From Luscinia megarhynchos (lineage: Eukaryota > Chordata > Aves > Passeriformes > Turdidae): DNA of 64,000 nt. Under the pieces are notes generated by a model. The model was not told the origin of the DNA. It made no database searches and worked only from the letters and a program-made list of their open reading frames with translations. This document shows positions 48,091 to 64,000 of this stretch, piece after piece; the first letter of the stretch is position 1; the number at the start of each line of letters is the position of its first letter. The position numbers and the translations under genes were made by a program. Location of the stretch: the NCBI GenBank assembly GCA_034336665.1, contig CM067570.1:19668502-19732501 (forward strand). Direction: 5' to 3'.

Positions 48091-51000
48091 CATTTAAACA
48101 TGTAAAGATTTTTGCAGACTTGTGCAATTTGAAATCATTTACAGACAGCTGGCCGACAGTTGTCTTCTGTAAACCTACAAAGCCCACAGAAAATGCAATT
48201 TTTTGAGATACTGGAAAAAGTTGACATCAAAATGCAGGGAACTTCCCAAGCAGAGCAGGACTACAGATTAAGCACACAATAAATACTGAGGGCAGAAGGC
48301 AGTTAAGAGGGATTTTGGCACTGAGAGGGTATAGGCTTTCAAATGTAATTATTAACAGGTAATTTAATTTATTTCAGTAATTTTTCTAATTGAATAATAG
48401 ACACCTAATAAATAAAATTAAATACCATAACTGAGTGAAAAATAAATATTATCTAATTGGTCTAAAAGTTTAAATTCACTAACTGGAAGACAGTATCATA
48501 TTACTGAGGTAAATATTCTGGAGTTCCTGAACTAGATGTATTTAATAGAAAAATGGGCAAGAATTAATTTTGTTCCCTTTTCCTTCGGTTAGTTACATAA
48601 ACAACAGTTTATTCTGACATTTAAATCATTCTAACAAGAACAACTAATTTTATGGTTTGGGGGTTTTTTTTATTACAAATTTATTATTATCTCATGAAAT
48701 TGCATTATTAAGAAAAACTGATCCTACAAATTAAGTCATGCCTGTTGCAGTGCTGGTTTTGCTGATAGAAAATAGCATATTTGAGATATTCAGTTATCAT
48801 TTGCAAATCCTCAAATACCATTTCTTGAAATAAAGTGTCATCTTATGGCCACTGATAATAATTGCTCAGTATTTTTGCATTTGCTAAAGATTACCTCTAA
48901 TATCAGTGTTTCTTCAATAGAAATTTTAGTAAAGCCTCAAATGTGGGGTATATGGACAAGCTTCCTGGAGTTTAGAAGTTTATCTGAGCAAAGTCTTAGT
49001 GAACCCACCAATCTATTGAGACTCGCCTGAATACAGAATTAATTTGAAGATAAACATAATAATCTGATTCATAGCTACAGTATTACCATGGGGGCTATGG
49101 TACACTCATTATCATTTATCTACCTTCGAGAAGAATTTATTTTCTTTGCAAATCATGGCAAATTGAGACTCGGCTTGGGGTTTTACATTTTGTTCCTTGC
49201 TTTTAGAGTGGAGTGTTGACATAGAGTTTCCTTCCGTGTTTCAAAGTCTCCAGTTTTATTTACTATCTCCCACTCTGCCACATTTGACTTTATTTTCTCT
49301 TACATGAGGAGGGAACAAGAAATGCCTTATTTCTCCCCTCCCTATTTCCCATGAGATTTCTAATGATGCAATTCAGAGCAAGAAGTCTTACCAGGAAGAT
49401 CAGAATGTAAAGTGCAGCCTACGTGAATTATTCTGATCTGCTTCAAATCAAAAGTTGTAGGTCTTAGTCAATAATTCCCGTATCAGTTCAGAAATTGTGC
49501 ATAAGCATACAGAAAAAACGGCAATTAAAGAATTTAGATAGAATAGAAAGAATATTCCTCTTACCCTAGATATATTGTTCCAGACTATAATTGGTAAGAT
49601 TTTTGAAGTACATAATTAATCTACCTTTCCTTTTTGATCATTGGATTTTATACTTTTATCTAGTAACTAAAGGATCCTCTACTACTAGTTGTTTTCCTTC
49701 TATATAGATATTCATAATTATTACTTGTTATCTTTTTTATGAAGCTAAATGTGAAGTCTGCATATCAAGCAGACAGACTGCTCATTCCTCTGCCCAAAAT
49801 TAAAGAACCCACCTCACAAAATTGACTACACAGAGCATCATTGTGCACTCTTCCATGGGGCTATAACTTTAATAGCAAAGCGTTTGGCTCATCACTGCTA
49901 GCTCAAATTGTTACTACGTTCATTGTGTTCCAACGGGGTCCAGCAGGCTCAATGCAGAGACAGAGCAAGTTCACATTCATTCCTACAGAATACAATATAA
50001 AACTATCCTATACATAATACAGGTGGCTTTAAGACTTCTTTGGAATAAATGTGCTCACATACATTTTCACAATTTCATCAGAAAATAAAGTATTTTGAGT
50101 TTCATAAAGATTTGGAGTAAAACTGACTTTCCCAACAGAATATCAGCAGCTCTTTTAGCCATTTCATTCATTTCTACAGTTAAATGCAGGAGTGGGACAA
50201 AACTACCAGCAGCTGACAGCACTTCTTTGCCTCAATTCTTTTCCACACTTGCAGCACAAGTCAGGGAGGTGATATTACAAACATGATTCATCAGATTGAT
50301 TAGAAAAACACAGCATCATATCCTATTCTGACCCAACACAAAAACCCACACAATGAGATTTTTTTAAAGCAATTACCCGGCCATGATTAACAGCAATATC
50401 ACCAGAGGAGACCTTCTGGGAGGAAAGGAAAAAGTGCCAACGAAAAGGAAACATGCAAATATACATACACAATATCAGTGGAAACTAGCTAGAAAAATAG
50501 TGTTTTCATACAAAATCTGAAAAAAAAATATGTGAAAACTGGATTTCATGCAGAAAAACAGACATCTTCTTTATTAATGGAGCCACCTAAGCAGCTGTCT
50601 AAGCTGTTGGATCCAATCCTGCCAGCTCTCCAGAGTTCTTCCCTTAAAACTTGTTCTGTGATGCTTACCAAAACCTGACAGTGCTTCACTGATACACTGA
50701 ACTGACTATCATACCAGGGAATACTGTCTTGGGTTTTTTAAATACTAAGCTTGAGACTAAATTCTCTGCCTCTGTCCAACCTATTTTTTCCTTGGATTAT
50801 AGAATGTGACAGTGAAGAACAATTGTTTTTCTTCTTTTTATTGTACAGCTCATTGTACTGCATATTCCTTGTTCCTTACCAGAGCCCCTATTTATGTCAG
50901 TAACACAAACATAATGAGAAGAAAGGATGGCAGAAAACATCCAAAGTATTGACTTCAACTGAGTTCACTGAAGGTCTAAGGGGATCAGGCCTACATTTCT

Positions 51001-51627
51001 GCAGTATAAGTGACTGTAAATCCATTCAAAGATAAAATTATGAATAGTTCTTCATTGCTTGAAATAACAAAAAATCTTATCTACAAAGAGTGCTTAACAT
51101 TCCACAAGCCAATGCTGTTTATACAGTGTTACCATACACATGAAGCCATTTATTACACAATAAACAAAATGAAAAATCTTTTATGTTTCACAAGGTCAAG
51201 AACCACTGAAAGAGATGTGCTTCAATTCATTACAATGTCATTTGAAATCTAGCTTTCATAAACATGAAGCTTCCTTTCCAGATATACAACCAAATCACAT
51301 TGAATTTGAGGTCAGAGAGCTCATTCAATTAGTTTTCACTGACTTAAATATATGCTTATGTTTCTTAGCTGTCCCCAGTTTCACAACAATATTTTTATTC
51401 AAGGTTGGCAAAAGTATTTAACCATATCTTAACTGGACTTGGCTGCGCAGTCCTGGTTGCTGGCAGATTCTGTTAAAATCTCTTGATTCTTCAGAATAGT
51501 TTTGTGTATGGTAAACCCTAATCCACTATCTTTTTGCAGCTGTACACAGGATCAAATCAAAATCAAGTTAAGATAGCTTGCAGAATGAATCAGTGAACAG
51601 TGTTTAAGAGACAGCTGAGTCACTGTA

Positions 51628-51695
51628 TTTCTAAAATAAATTTTAAAATGTTTCTAAAATAAATTTTAAAATGTTTCTAAAATAAATTTTAAAAT
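51628..51695. repeat. Three identical 23-bp tandem units
   Basis: Unit TTTCTAAAATAAATTTTAAA plus ATG is repeated three times (51628, 51651, 51674) without a mismatch until the last base. This indicates recent expansion or repeat instability. Confidence 0.9.
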
Positions 51696-54600
51696 ACCAT
51701 CAGGTTTCCTGATGATATGAGAAGACTAACACACTGTAGTAAGCCTTCCATGTGAATGTGTGGTAGGAAAAATACAAAACACAGAGTTTAAAAAAATCAA
51801 GTAAAATTGTGAAGTCTTTTGTAGTATTGATTCTACAGATCACATTACCTCTAGCTCAGAGACAGAATCTCATAATGCAATCCTTTTCCAAACAAAACAG
51901 GCATCCTAGTAAAAGACAGCTGTGTGGCGCTAGCATGATTTTGTTTGAGATATATGCAATACACACAGGATGTTCCTACATCAATATATTATAGCATCAT
52001 GGTTTTGGCAGATGCTTCAGTACAAAATCAGTGCTAATTTATACCTAACATCTTTATTCAGCAGTCTCAGAAGCTTCATCCTGCACACTTCCCCAGTCTC
52101 CTGTCAACTAGTTTTGCACACCTGGCTATCTTTCACTTCAAGCTAAATACAGAAAATTTTTATTTCTCTTTAAATGCTTATCCTCTCTCTTTTTCTGTGG
52201 TTAGTCTGCATATTTAGTAGTATTCTATTTACCTTTCAAGCTACTCCAGAACATGACAACATTTTTTTCTCTAATTTTAGAACCTTAATCAGAACTTCTT
52301 CCTTGCATTCACATGCAAAACAACAGCAAAGAAAACCTCGCTGTACCTTTAAAAACTCAGAATGACAAGGTTTGATCAGTATTCTGAAAGAAGTCCTTTA
52401 AAAATGGAAATTTGGGGAACACTTACTTTTGAGCACTACAGTCCAGAGCAGAGATCTTTGGCATACTGATGACAGAATCTGCAGAGTCCCTTTTAGCTCT
52501 CCAGGGAGTCCAACGAATTTCAGATGCAGAAGTCCATGGTTCAATTTCTTGCTGGAATGGATTCTCCACAAGTAGGGATAATCCTTCATTTGATGCTTAC
52601 TCACTTGAATACATTTCTGTATTCCATACTGGTCATTCCAGGCTTTGCAATGCTTATTTTTCCCTCCCAGAATGTCTTTCTGCATTAGCTGATATTATTA
52701 CATTTACTTGGTTGAAATGGCACTTCTCTTTTATTAACTTCTCATTAGCTTAAAATAACTTCTCAAAGCAATTATCTCTAGACCAATACTTATCATGGTT
52801 GTTCTCAGGCTAACAGCACATTTTTCCCATTTTTAGTTTGAAGAGAACCACTCAGTAGTTCGTGAGGATCAGACTTTCAAGTATATGCAGATACAGTTGG
52901 TTTCATTAAATACTCATGAAATGCAGTAGTTCCACATTTTTATTATTTTAAAAATATTTTCTCTCCTAATTATAAGTAAATAAGATATAATAACACCCCA
53001 AACACCACTTTTAATTTTGTTTTGTTTTGAAATTCCTTCTGAAGTTTATCTTCTTTCTGGTCTTGTAACAGCTCTAAGGTATTTTAGAGCATCTTTTGAC
53101 TTGACTCAGTATCTGAATTTACTAAATAAAATTAATAATAATCTCAATATCCCTACTATAAGAACTATGAATAAGGTAACATGCACACTATATGCATGTA
53201 TTGCTATGTTACCTAAATTACATAATTTTAGTTTACATAATAATTGTAATAATAAATACACTGTCTCATATCTAGGCAAAATACAGCTTAATTACAAAAT
53301 ACAAAATAGATGTTAATGTTGTAATTTTAAATCTATAAAAGCAGTGTAACTAGCTAAGATTTCAAAATAATATGTTCTAGGTAAATAGAGCACAGTGAAG
53401 AACAACATGCTATGATCTCATGTGATATTGATATATATATACATTTAACAATAATGTTGTTTAAGGAAACAGGTTATGGTACCTGAATGACAGCAGATGT
53501 AGACAGGAGAAATGGAAAAATTAGCTTTATGCAAATCTTATGCAAACCTGACAGCTTGTTTCATGTACTCTTCAGCCAGCATTGGATCTCCTGTGAACAA
53601 TGAAAGACTCAAAATAAATACAAAATAGAACAAGCCACAGTCTCTTTACACTTAATACTGTTCAATCTTCCTTAATAATTTTATTTTTTGTACCCACTAT
53701 TACTGAACTTCAGTTGGTTAAGAAAAGTCTAAAAGCATTTCCAACATTTTCTTAGCAAAGTCTAAGTCTATTTTAAATTAATTTTAGTCCATATCCTGAC
53801 AGCAATTTCTCATTGCTCAACTTCCTAGTACCAGCACTGTTCTTTACAGTGCAGAAACAATTCAAAACCCATAGAATCACATCAGCAGTCTGTTGAGTGC
53901 TACATGTCCTAGCAAAAAAAAGGTGCTTTGACAATCACAGATATTGCTTAATCTTTCTGGATGAATAAAAGCCAGTAAATTTAAGCATTATACTTCACTT
54001 TGCACAACATTGTGGGATTTATTTTAATAAAATGAACTCTAAGGTCTAATGGATTGGTTTCCATCCATAATTTAGAGAAAGATTTTCAAAGGCATGAAAG
54101 CCTATTAAGAACACATCTAATTGATTTTTGGAAAGAGCTGGGGTCTTGATGCAGCATTTACTGCAGTCATCAGTGAAATTTCCATTGATTTAAATAAGAA
54201 CAGGTTCATACCTGCAGAGACCTAGCTGTTATTTATGCATTTCACAGAAGCCCTTTCATAGCTAGAGATTTATCTTCCCTTTGTTTTTGTACAAATAATA
54301 TACACACTTTTGTACATATACTCAGTACAACTGACTTTATATTAAAAAACAAACAAAAAAAAGCCACGTTTCCGAAGGTAATGGAAGTTTTAACACTGAA
54401 GAGCAAACACAGTTCTACTGCCATTCAGTTTTATAATGCCTTTATACACTGAAGTCAATGGCATTATATATGAGTAAAACAACCAAAATGTTGAATACAT
54501 AGTTTAGTTACAAGATACTAAGAAGATTAATCAAACAAGTTTGAGTAATTATATGTAGAATTATTGTGTTACTGCTGCAAAAGTGAGGAAAACGTTATTA

Positions 54601-56613
54601 AAGATTCAATTCTATCAATAAATGAAACACTGATTTTATTCTGGTTTATTTAGCAAAGAAATGCAACTGAATATTTTTGAAGTATTTCTGTCTAAGGAAT
54701 AAGGCTTTTCAGAGGATTGCCTCACTGATACGTGCAAAGATGAAAAAGGCTTGGTAGTGGTAGCATTCCAAATTCATTTAGATGAAACAATAAGATAATT
54801 AGGTGTAAAAAATGCAGTCTTATGTTCAATGCAGTAAAGGATCAATTTCATCTAAAGGCAAGTGGAGTGTACACTACATCATCTGATCCAAAGGAGTGAC
54901 CTTCTTGATTCAAATGCAAAATGCCTGTGCCTATTGCAGATGGAATTTACCAGGACAAAATGTTCAATAGAAAGATTACATTTCCACTGGGGCAGAAAGG
55001 TATTTGTCAGGGTCTCATTACAGCTTTGATACAAATATCTTGGATTTCAATTAGTTTTGAGATAGAACAATAATCCAGCACTGAAACTACAGACAAACCT
55101 TTGTTTCTTACACCATTATATGTGGACTTTTGTTTCATTTGCAATACGATATTGTAAGGTTTCCAAAAGAAATAAATAGAAGTAAATAACATTCCAGCCA
55201 TTTTAATGTCAGTGGTATCACTTAGTGATTGTCTGTCTGATAACTTTGCACTAGGAGGCGAGGGTGACATAATTTACATTTTTTCCAGCATATTTGAAAA
55301 GTGCTGAATTCTTTGAACCGTAAGTGTCCATCAGTTCTTCCACCCTCACTGTCCCACCTCCTATTATTTACATACCATATCCACTCTGAGGCTTTTGATC
55401 CTTTTCTATGAATAGTAGTTTGCCTTCCCAATGGAAATAAATATGAAATTTTATAAGAAAAATTGATGCTTATGTCTTTGCTTTAACTTTGCAGTTTAAC
55501 TGCACTCTGAATGCATGTAATTTTTCAGGGCTTCTTCCAACACATTAGCAAGTTTCTTACGAAAGAACCAGAAAAAGGAACAAATTCTATTTCTATTTTC
55601 AGTAAAATGACTCCATGGCCTCAGTCTCTATTGAATAGATCTAACTGATGCTGTGAGTCATAATAATGTGAAAATGTGCTCATAATAATGTGAAAATACT
55701 AAAATTTAACTGTTAGAGCTAAGAGCTACAGCAGAAAAAAAAAAGTGCACACCTTCTGTCTTCTTATTTACCCTCTGATCTTTTTCGCTAGTAATGCTAA
55801 CATGATCCACACAAAAGGAATCTCTTATCATCTTAACAAATATTCAAATGTATTCTCTTTTGATGAGTACACAAACTTCCACAAAGGTCAGTGGGAATCA
55901 GGTGCACAAACTGAGAGAAGAATATAGCCTGGCATACAACACATCTGAAAATAGTTCATTTGGGCTGATCTCTTGGCAGTTCTCATACTCTCTCATAAAA
56001 TCACTTGAACTAGTGCAGGTTTTGATGAATTACAGTATCGCTTAAGAAGCTCTCATTATCTCCTGTCTTTACCACATAATACAAAAAATTGAGACCATAT
56101 GCAGACCACACTGAGGAAGGAGAACTTGGAATTTTTCAGCTGGTAAACCTATTTTCTATAGTGCTTGGCAGGGAATCACTCTCAAGTGCTGGACCATTCA
56201 GTAGTGTATGTTCTGTGCCAAAGGTTACCAGACTGCAAAAGGGTTCTCATCTCAGAAAACTCATCATTCATCCTCACCTTATTTTGACAAGACAGGAAAA
56301 AAAAAAAGTCCATCTAGCAGGAACAGGAAAGAAACTCTTACAAAATGTATTAAGGTTATTAAATGATCAGAAGCCATCTAAACAGAGAGTTTTAAAAATG
56401 TTTTAAGGTACAATATGAACCCTGAGTCACACGGAACGCTACAGTAAATAATCAACACTGATTCCTGCAGCAATTGAAGTTTTCCTAGCAGCTATCCCAG
56501 TAAAGAACCAACCAACTTGTTCAGTTTATGATACCTAACAGGATTGCAACAAAGCTAGACTGCAAATAAAGCCTTTTTTCAGCGCTTGTCAGGACAAGTT
56601 TCAAAAATACACT

Positions 56614-56667
56614 CATGAGGCATAACTATTTGTAGATCCACATGAGGAATAACTATTTGTAGATCCA
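56614..56667. repeat. 27-bp direct tandem duplication
   Basis: Two adjacent copies start CATGAGG and end ATTTGTAGATCCA (56614-56640 and 56641-56667), with one or two differences. Confidence 0.85.
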
Positions 56668-57523
56668 GACATTACAAATAAATTATTCCAATTCTGTAAT
56701 AGCAGAAAATTTAACCTGCTCTGGAGTTGATAGTTATTGCCTCCAAAAGCTTCATTTCCTAGGGTGTTGTGAACACACGCTCCACTTGAACTACGGCAAT
56801 CTTCCCTGTAGCTCTGCTTTGGTAAGCACGGTTCTGGCAGCAGCAGGCTGCGGGACCCAGCACTTCACTGAGACTGAAGTCAGCAGCACTAGCCCAGCAG
56901 TTACCAATAACAGGTATAGGACCTTGTTAGAGCTTTCCACGGGATACAAACGACACTAAACTTATTCATTTAGGAGGAGTGGGAAACAGCAGACACTTGC
57001 CACCAGTTTGGAGCTGTATCGAAATGAGCTGCGTAACTTCGCTCCTGCACGACGCTCATGTGTCAGGGGTGACACGCACAGAGCACCATTGCAGTGGCCA
57101 TTTTGTCACTGGCCTGAGGCTCACACCTTATCAGGCTTTTAAACTCGTTACCCCCCACGTCACTGGGGGGATAATTTCTACCGGCCGCACGTGGGCCCGC
57201 AGTTAAAACAGTACAGTTCCATCCGCATCGACACGACTGGTTTTCACACTCGGCTGCGGGAGGGGCCTTACGTGGATCGTCCCTCTCGGGCCGGAATCCA
57301 AAGCAGAGGCGAAGGCGCTGTCCCCCTCAGGGATCCCGCCCCGGCCAGCCCTGCCCTGCCCGCGGCCACAGCCGAAGTCTCTGTGAGGGGAGCGCGCTCC
57401 CGCCATCAGCGAAGCAGGGCCAAAGCGCATGCGCGCGCGCGCACTCCACGGCAGGGGGTAGCGCTCGCTCCCCGAGCCCCGCGGGCGCGAGCGCAGGCTG
57501 CGGGTGTGTCTCCACTCCGGAAG

Positions 57524-57630
57524 ACCACGACTCCCACCATGCAACGCGCGGCCCGCGCCGCGCCCGTGCCCAGGGAGGGCCGGCGAAGAGGCCCATCCAC
57601 GGTGCGCGCTGCATGCTGGGTGTCGTTGTT
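57524..57630. promoter_or_regulatory. Pair of inverted ZNF143-like motifs
   Basis: ACCACGACTCCCACCATGCA on the plus strand and, 66 bases on, the reverse complement of TGCATGCTGGGTGTCGTTGT. Both resemble ACTACAATTCCCAGCATGC, the ZNF143/THAP11 element found in many housekeeping promoters. The second has the intact CCCAGCATGC core. Confidence 0.45.
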
Positions 57631-57849
57631 CTCCAAACGGCTTCGCTAGCCAGCGCCCCGCGGAGGGGTGTGGTGCCAGGCCTCGGGGACCGCTCTGTCC
57701 TCGCGTCGCTTCGCGCTCGTTCCCCGTATTAATTCCTTTCGGATTGCCGGCCCTGACGGTGCGAACGAGTGGGGCATTGGGTGTTTTACCGATAGATCTC
57801 TGTGTCCTTCCGCCGTTCCCGTAGACTTCTGCGCATCCCACAACGCTTT

Positions 57850-57995
57850 AGGAGCTGGTTTGACCCTCGGCGTCTGCCGTCGGCAGCCGCCTGCCAGCTG
57901 TCGTCGCCTTTGTGCGGCGGCGGAAGGGGCGCGGGGCGGCGGGCGGCGGGCGCAGAGCAGAGCAGAGCAGAGCGGCGGGCAGGAGCCGCGGACAG
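57850..57995 (+). other. DYNC1I2: Candidate DYNC1I2 non-coding exon 1
   Basis: CCGCGGACAG is followed by GTGCGC at 57996, a usable donor just after the GCAGA repeat. The start codon exon begins with only two UTR bases after its acceptor, so an upstream UTR exon is required. The 5' end is arbitrary, and the exact exon needs transcript data. Confidence 0.35.
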
Positions 57996-59518
57996 GTGCG
58001 CAGGGGGCCGCGCCGCGCCCAGCGCTGGGAACGCGCCTTCCTGCGGCCTCGCCCTGTGCAGCGAGGGCTGCGGCAGCAGGGTGGGGCCGGGACGGCGGCG
58101 CCGGGGCTCACGGAGTGCGAGAGGCTGGGAGTGCTGCCTTCTCCGGGCCACGGGGCGTGGGGCGACCCTGTCCGGGCTGCCGGGCGCTGTCCCCGGGACG
58201 GCGCCTGTGGGATTTGGGGGGCAGTTTGGTTCTGGCCGCACCAGGTTCGTACCGCGGTCATCTCCCGGCGGGGCGGGCTGGGCTCCGTCCCCTCCCCTCG
58301 GGTTCTCTCGGTGTGTGCTGCCTCGGCCCCCCGCGCTGGCTCCGCAATCCACGGTGTGACAACGCGCTTTTCCGAGTGCTGCTTAAACAGACACGGGGGG
58401 ATTATTTATTTATTAGCACTTTAGTGGTAACAGATGACGTGAAGGAATACATACCTTTAGTCCAGCATACGTATTACTAAGATGAGGGGTTTAGACGTAT
58501 GAGGATGGCAACATTTTGTATCCCTTTCTGTGCCTAGCTGTGCTATGCAAACGCTTGCAAGTATTCTTTATTTTGAGTTAGCACATAGTCATATTACTAA
58601 CGCTTAATCTTGTATCTTTATTGTCAAGCTTACTGTATTCAAGCATCCTCATTTGTTGTAGGACCCTTGGGCATTTTCTTTGCTGACTTGACTTAGCTTA
58701 AAAACAGTAAAATTAAGTTATTCTTCACCTAGCCCTTTAAAACAGTTTTTCTTACCTGTGTTCTAAATCTTTGTGAAGTTCTAAACTTACAGTTTCCACC
58801 TTTTGTTATTGACCTTCTTGTTTGTATTTGAGTTACTTACATAGCAAAATTTTTGTAGCATTTCTGTCTTTAAATGACCCACCAGTTTATTAGCACTATA
58901 ACAGTTTTGAGAAAAAAAATTACGATGCATATGTTTTACAGTTTTCTTTGACCACCACACTTGTACTTACATTGCCTTATAATTTATAATGATGCTACTA
59001 AGCGTTTTAACAAATCTTTACTTTGAATAATATAATGAGCTGCAGAAGGATATATCGTTTACATACTGTTAAGTTATAGCATGCCAATATTTAGCTGTTG
59101 AAGTGAAAAATGAAAGAAAAATATTGTCTTGCTGCTTTTCTTGCTCGCAGGTGATTTTGTAGCTGCAAAAGTCCTATGGCAAGATCAGATTCTCACACCT
59201 TCACTGCTTATGGTTTCTTTCAAAGTAGTTCCTTCAAATCAGACCTACCTTAAAAATGGATATTGTCATTATGCCATAGTTCTGTCTTTGTTTTAAATCA
59301 ATCACTTCAGTATTGATAATGTGTTAAGTGAAAGAAAAATAGAAATAGGAACATGGGTTTTTTCAATTATTGTTGACTTCTCAGGCTTCTGGTAAGCTGG
59401 TTTTGGTAAGCTAGTGCATTTTCTTTCTGGATAGTTTCTGGAAAGAAAAGCTATCTTAAAAAACAAAACAAAAAACCAAAAGAAACCCAAACAAAACAAA
59501 AGCCAAACAGTGACATGA

Positions 59519-64000
<4,482 letters not shown>

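Larger units (their letters stand above)
41888..57180. other. Intergenic CYBRD1-DYNC1I2
   Basis: About 15 kb, mostly AT-rich, with no recognisable gene. It contains a CTCF-like site (43717-43730), GC-richer blocks at 44.87-45.30 and 47.88-48.09 kb, a decayed coding-like frame at 45.69-46.03 kb, and small tandem repeats at 51.63 and 56.61 kb. Short open frames elsewhere have no coding character. Confidence 0.7.
57180..58400 (+). promoter_or_regulatory. DYNC1I2: CpG island and promoter of DYNC1I2
   Basis: A strong CpG island directly upstream of the DYNC1I2 coding exons. It carries a CACGTG E-box (57188-57193), an alternating GC run near 57428, two oppositely oriented ZNF143-like motifs (57524-57543 and 57610-57630) and four GCAGA units (57952-57971). 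No TATA box is evident. Long open frames on both strands reflect GC content. Confidence 0.8.

Noticed and set aside
52469..52753. Plus-strand open frame of 94 codons in the gene desert
   Set aside because: No recognisable motif and no splice or promoter context; its length is compatible with chance.
57203..58480. Overlapping frames up to 270 codons in the DYNC1I2 CpG island
   Set aside because: They have the same compositional cause, with several frames open at once on both strands and no recognisable domain.

Overview
The window is vertebrate nuclear DNA, AT-rich and intron-rich, with three GC-rich CpG-island promoters. It is almost certainly from a bird, most likely a passerine. The support is compact introns, protein segments that align with vertebrate orthologues from memory, and a tRNA-Ile-derived SINE with a CR1-type 3' tail (like TguSINE1 of zebra finch) at about 41.77-41.89 kb. 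Four genes are recognisable in the order METTL8 (minus), DCAF17 (plus), CYBRD1 (plus), DYNC1I2 (plus, 5' part only). This is the gene order of human 2q31.1. All exons were placed by translating the sequence and finding GT-AG boundaries; no alignment was run.

Region by region: 1-10.6 kb is the 5' part of METTL8, with two coding exons on the minus strand (796-887 and 5152-5294) and long introns. Intron 1 holds an unidentified coding-like plus-strand frame at about 9.69-10.23 kb with one stop. A CpG island at 10.2-11.4 kb is shared head-to-head by METTL8 and DCAF17. DCAF17 runs from 11.1 to 27.2 kb in 14 exons. Its first exon has no in-frame ATG in this sequence, and a tandem duplication of about 131 bp covers its stop codon. 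The stretch 27.4-32.6 kb is intergenic, with one probable LTR remnant. CYBRD1 has four coding exons between 32,960 and 39,368 and probable 3' UTR to about 41.06 kb. The stretch 41.9-57.2 kb is a gene desert with a CTCF-like site, small tandem repeats and several moderately GC-rich or coding-like relics. DYNC1I2 starts in the CpG island at 57.2-58.4 kb; its first two coding exons are at 59.54 and 60.97 kb and the gene continues beyond the window.

The neighbours have unrelated jobs: mitochondrial tRNA methylation (METTL8), substrate recruitment to a CUL4-DDB1 ubiquitin ligase (DCAF17), transmembrane ferric reduction by a cytochrome b561 (CYBRD1), and cargo or dynactin binding by cytoplasmic dynein (DYNC1I2). 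Only METTL8 and DCAF17 look coupled, through their divergent promoter. I found no operons, CRISPR arrays, RNA genes or novel multi-gene system. The items most worth checking are the missing DCAF17 start codon, the duplication over the DCAF17 stop, and the unidentified frame in METTL8 intron 1.
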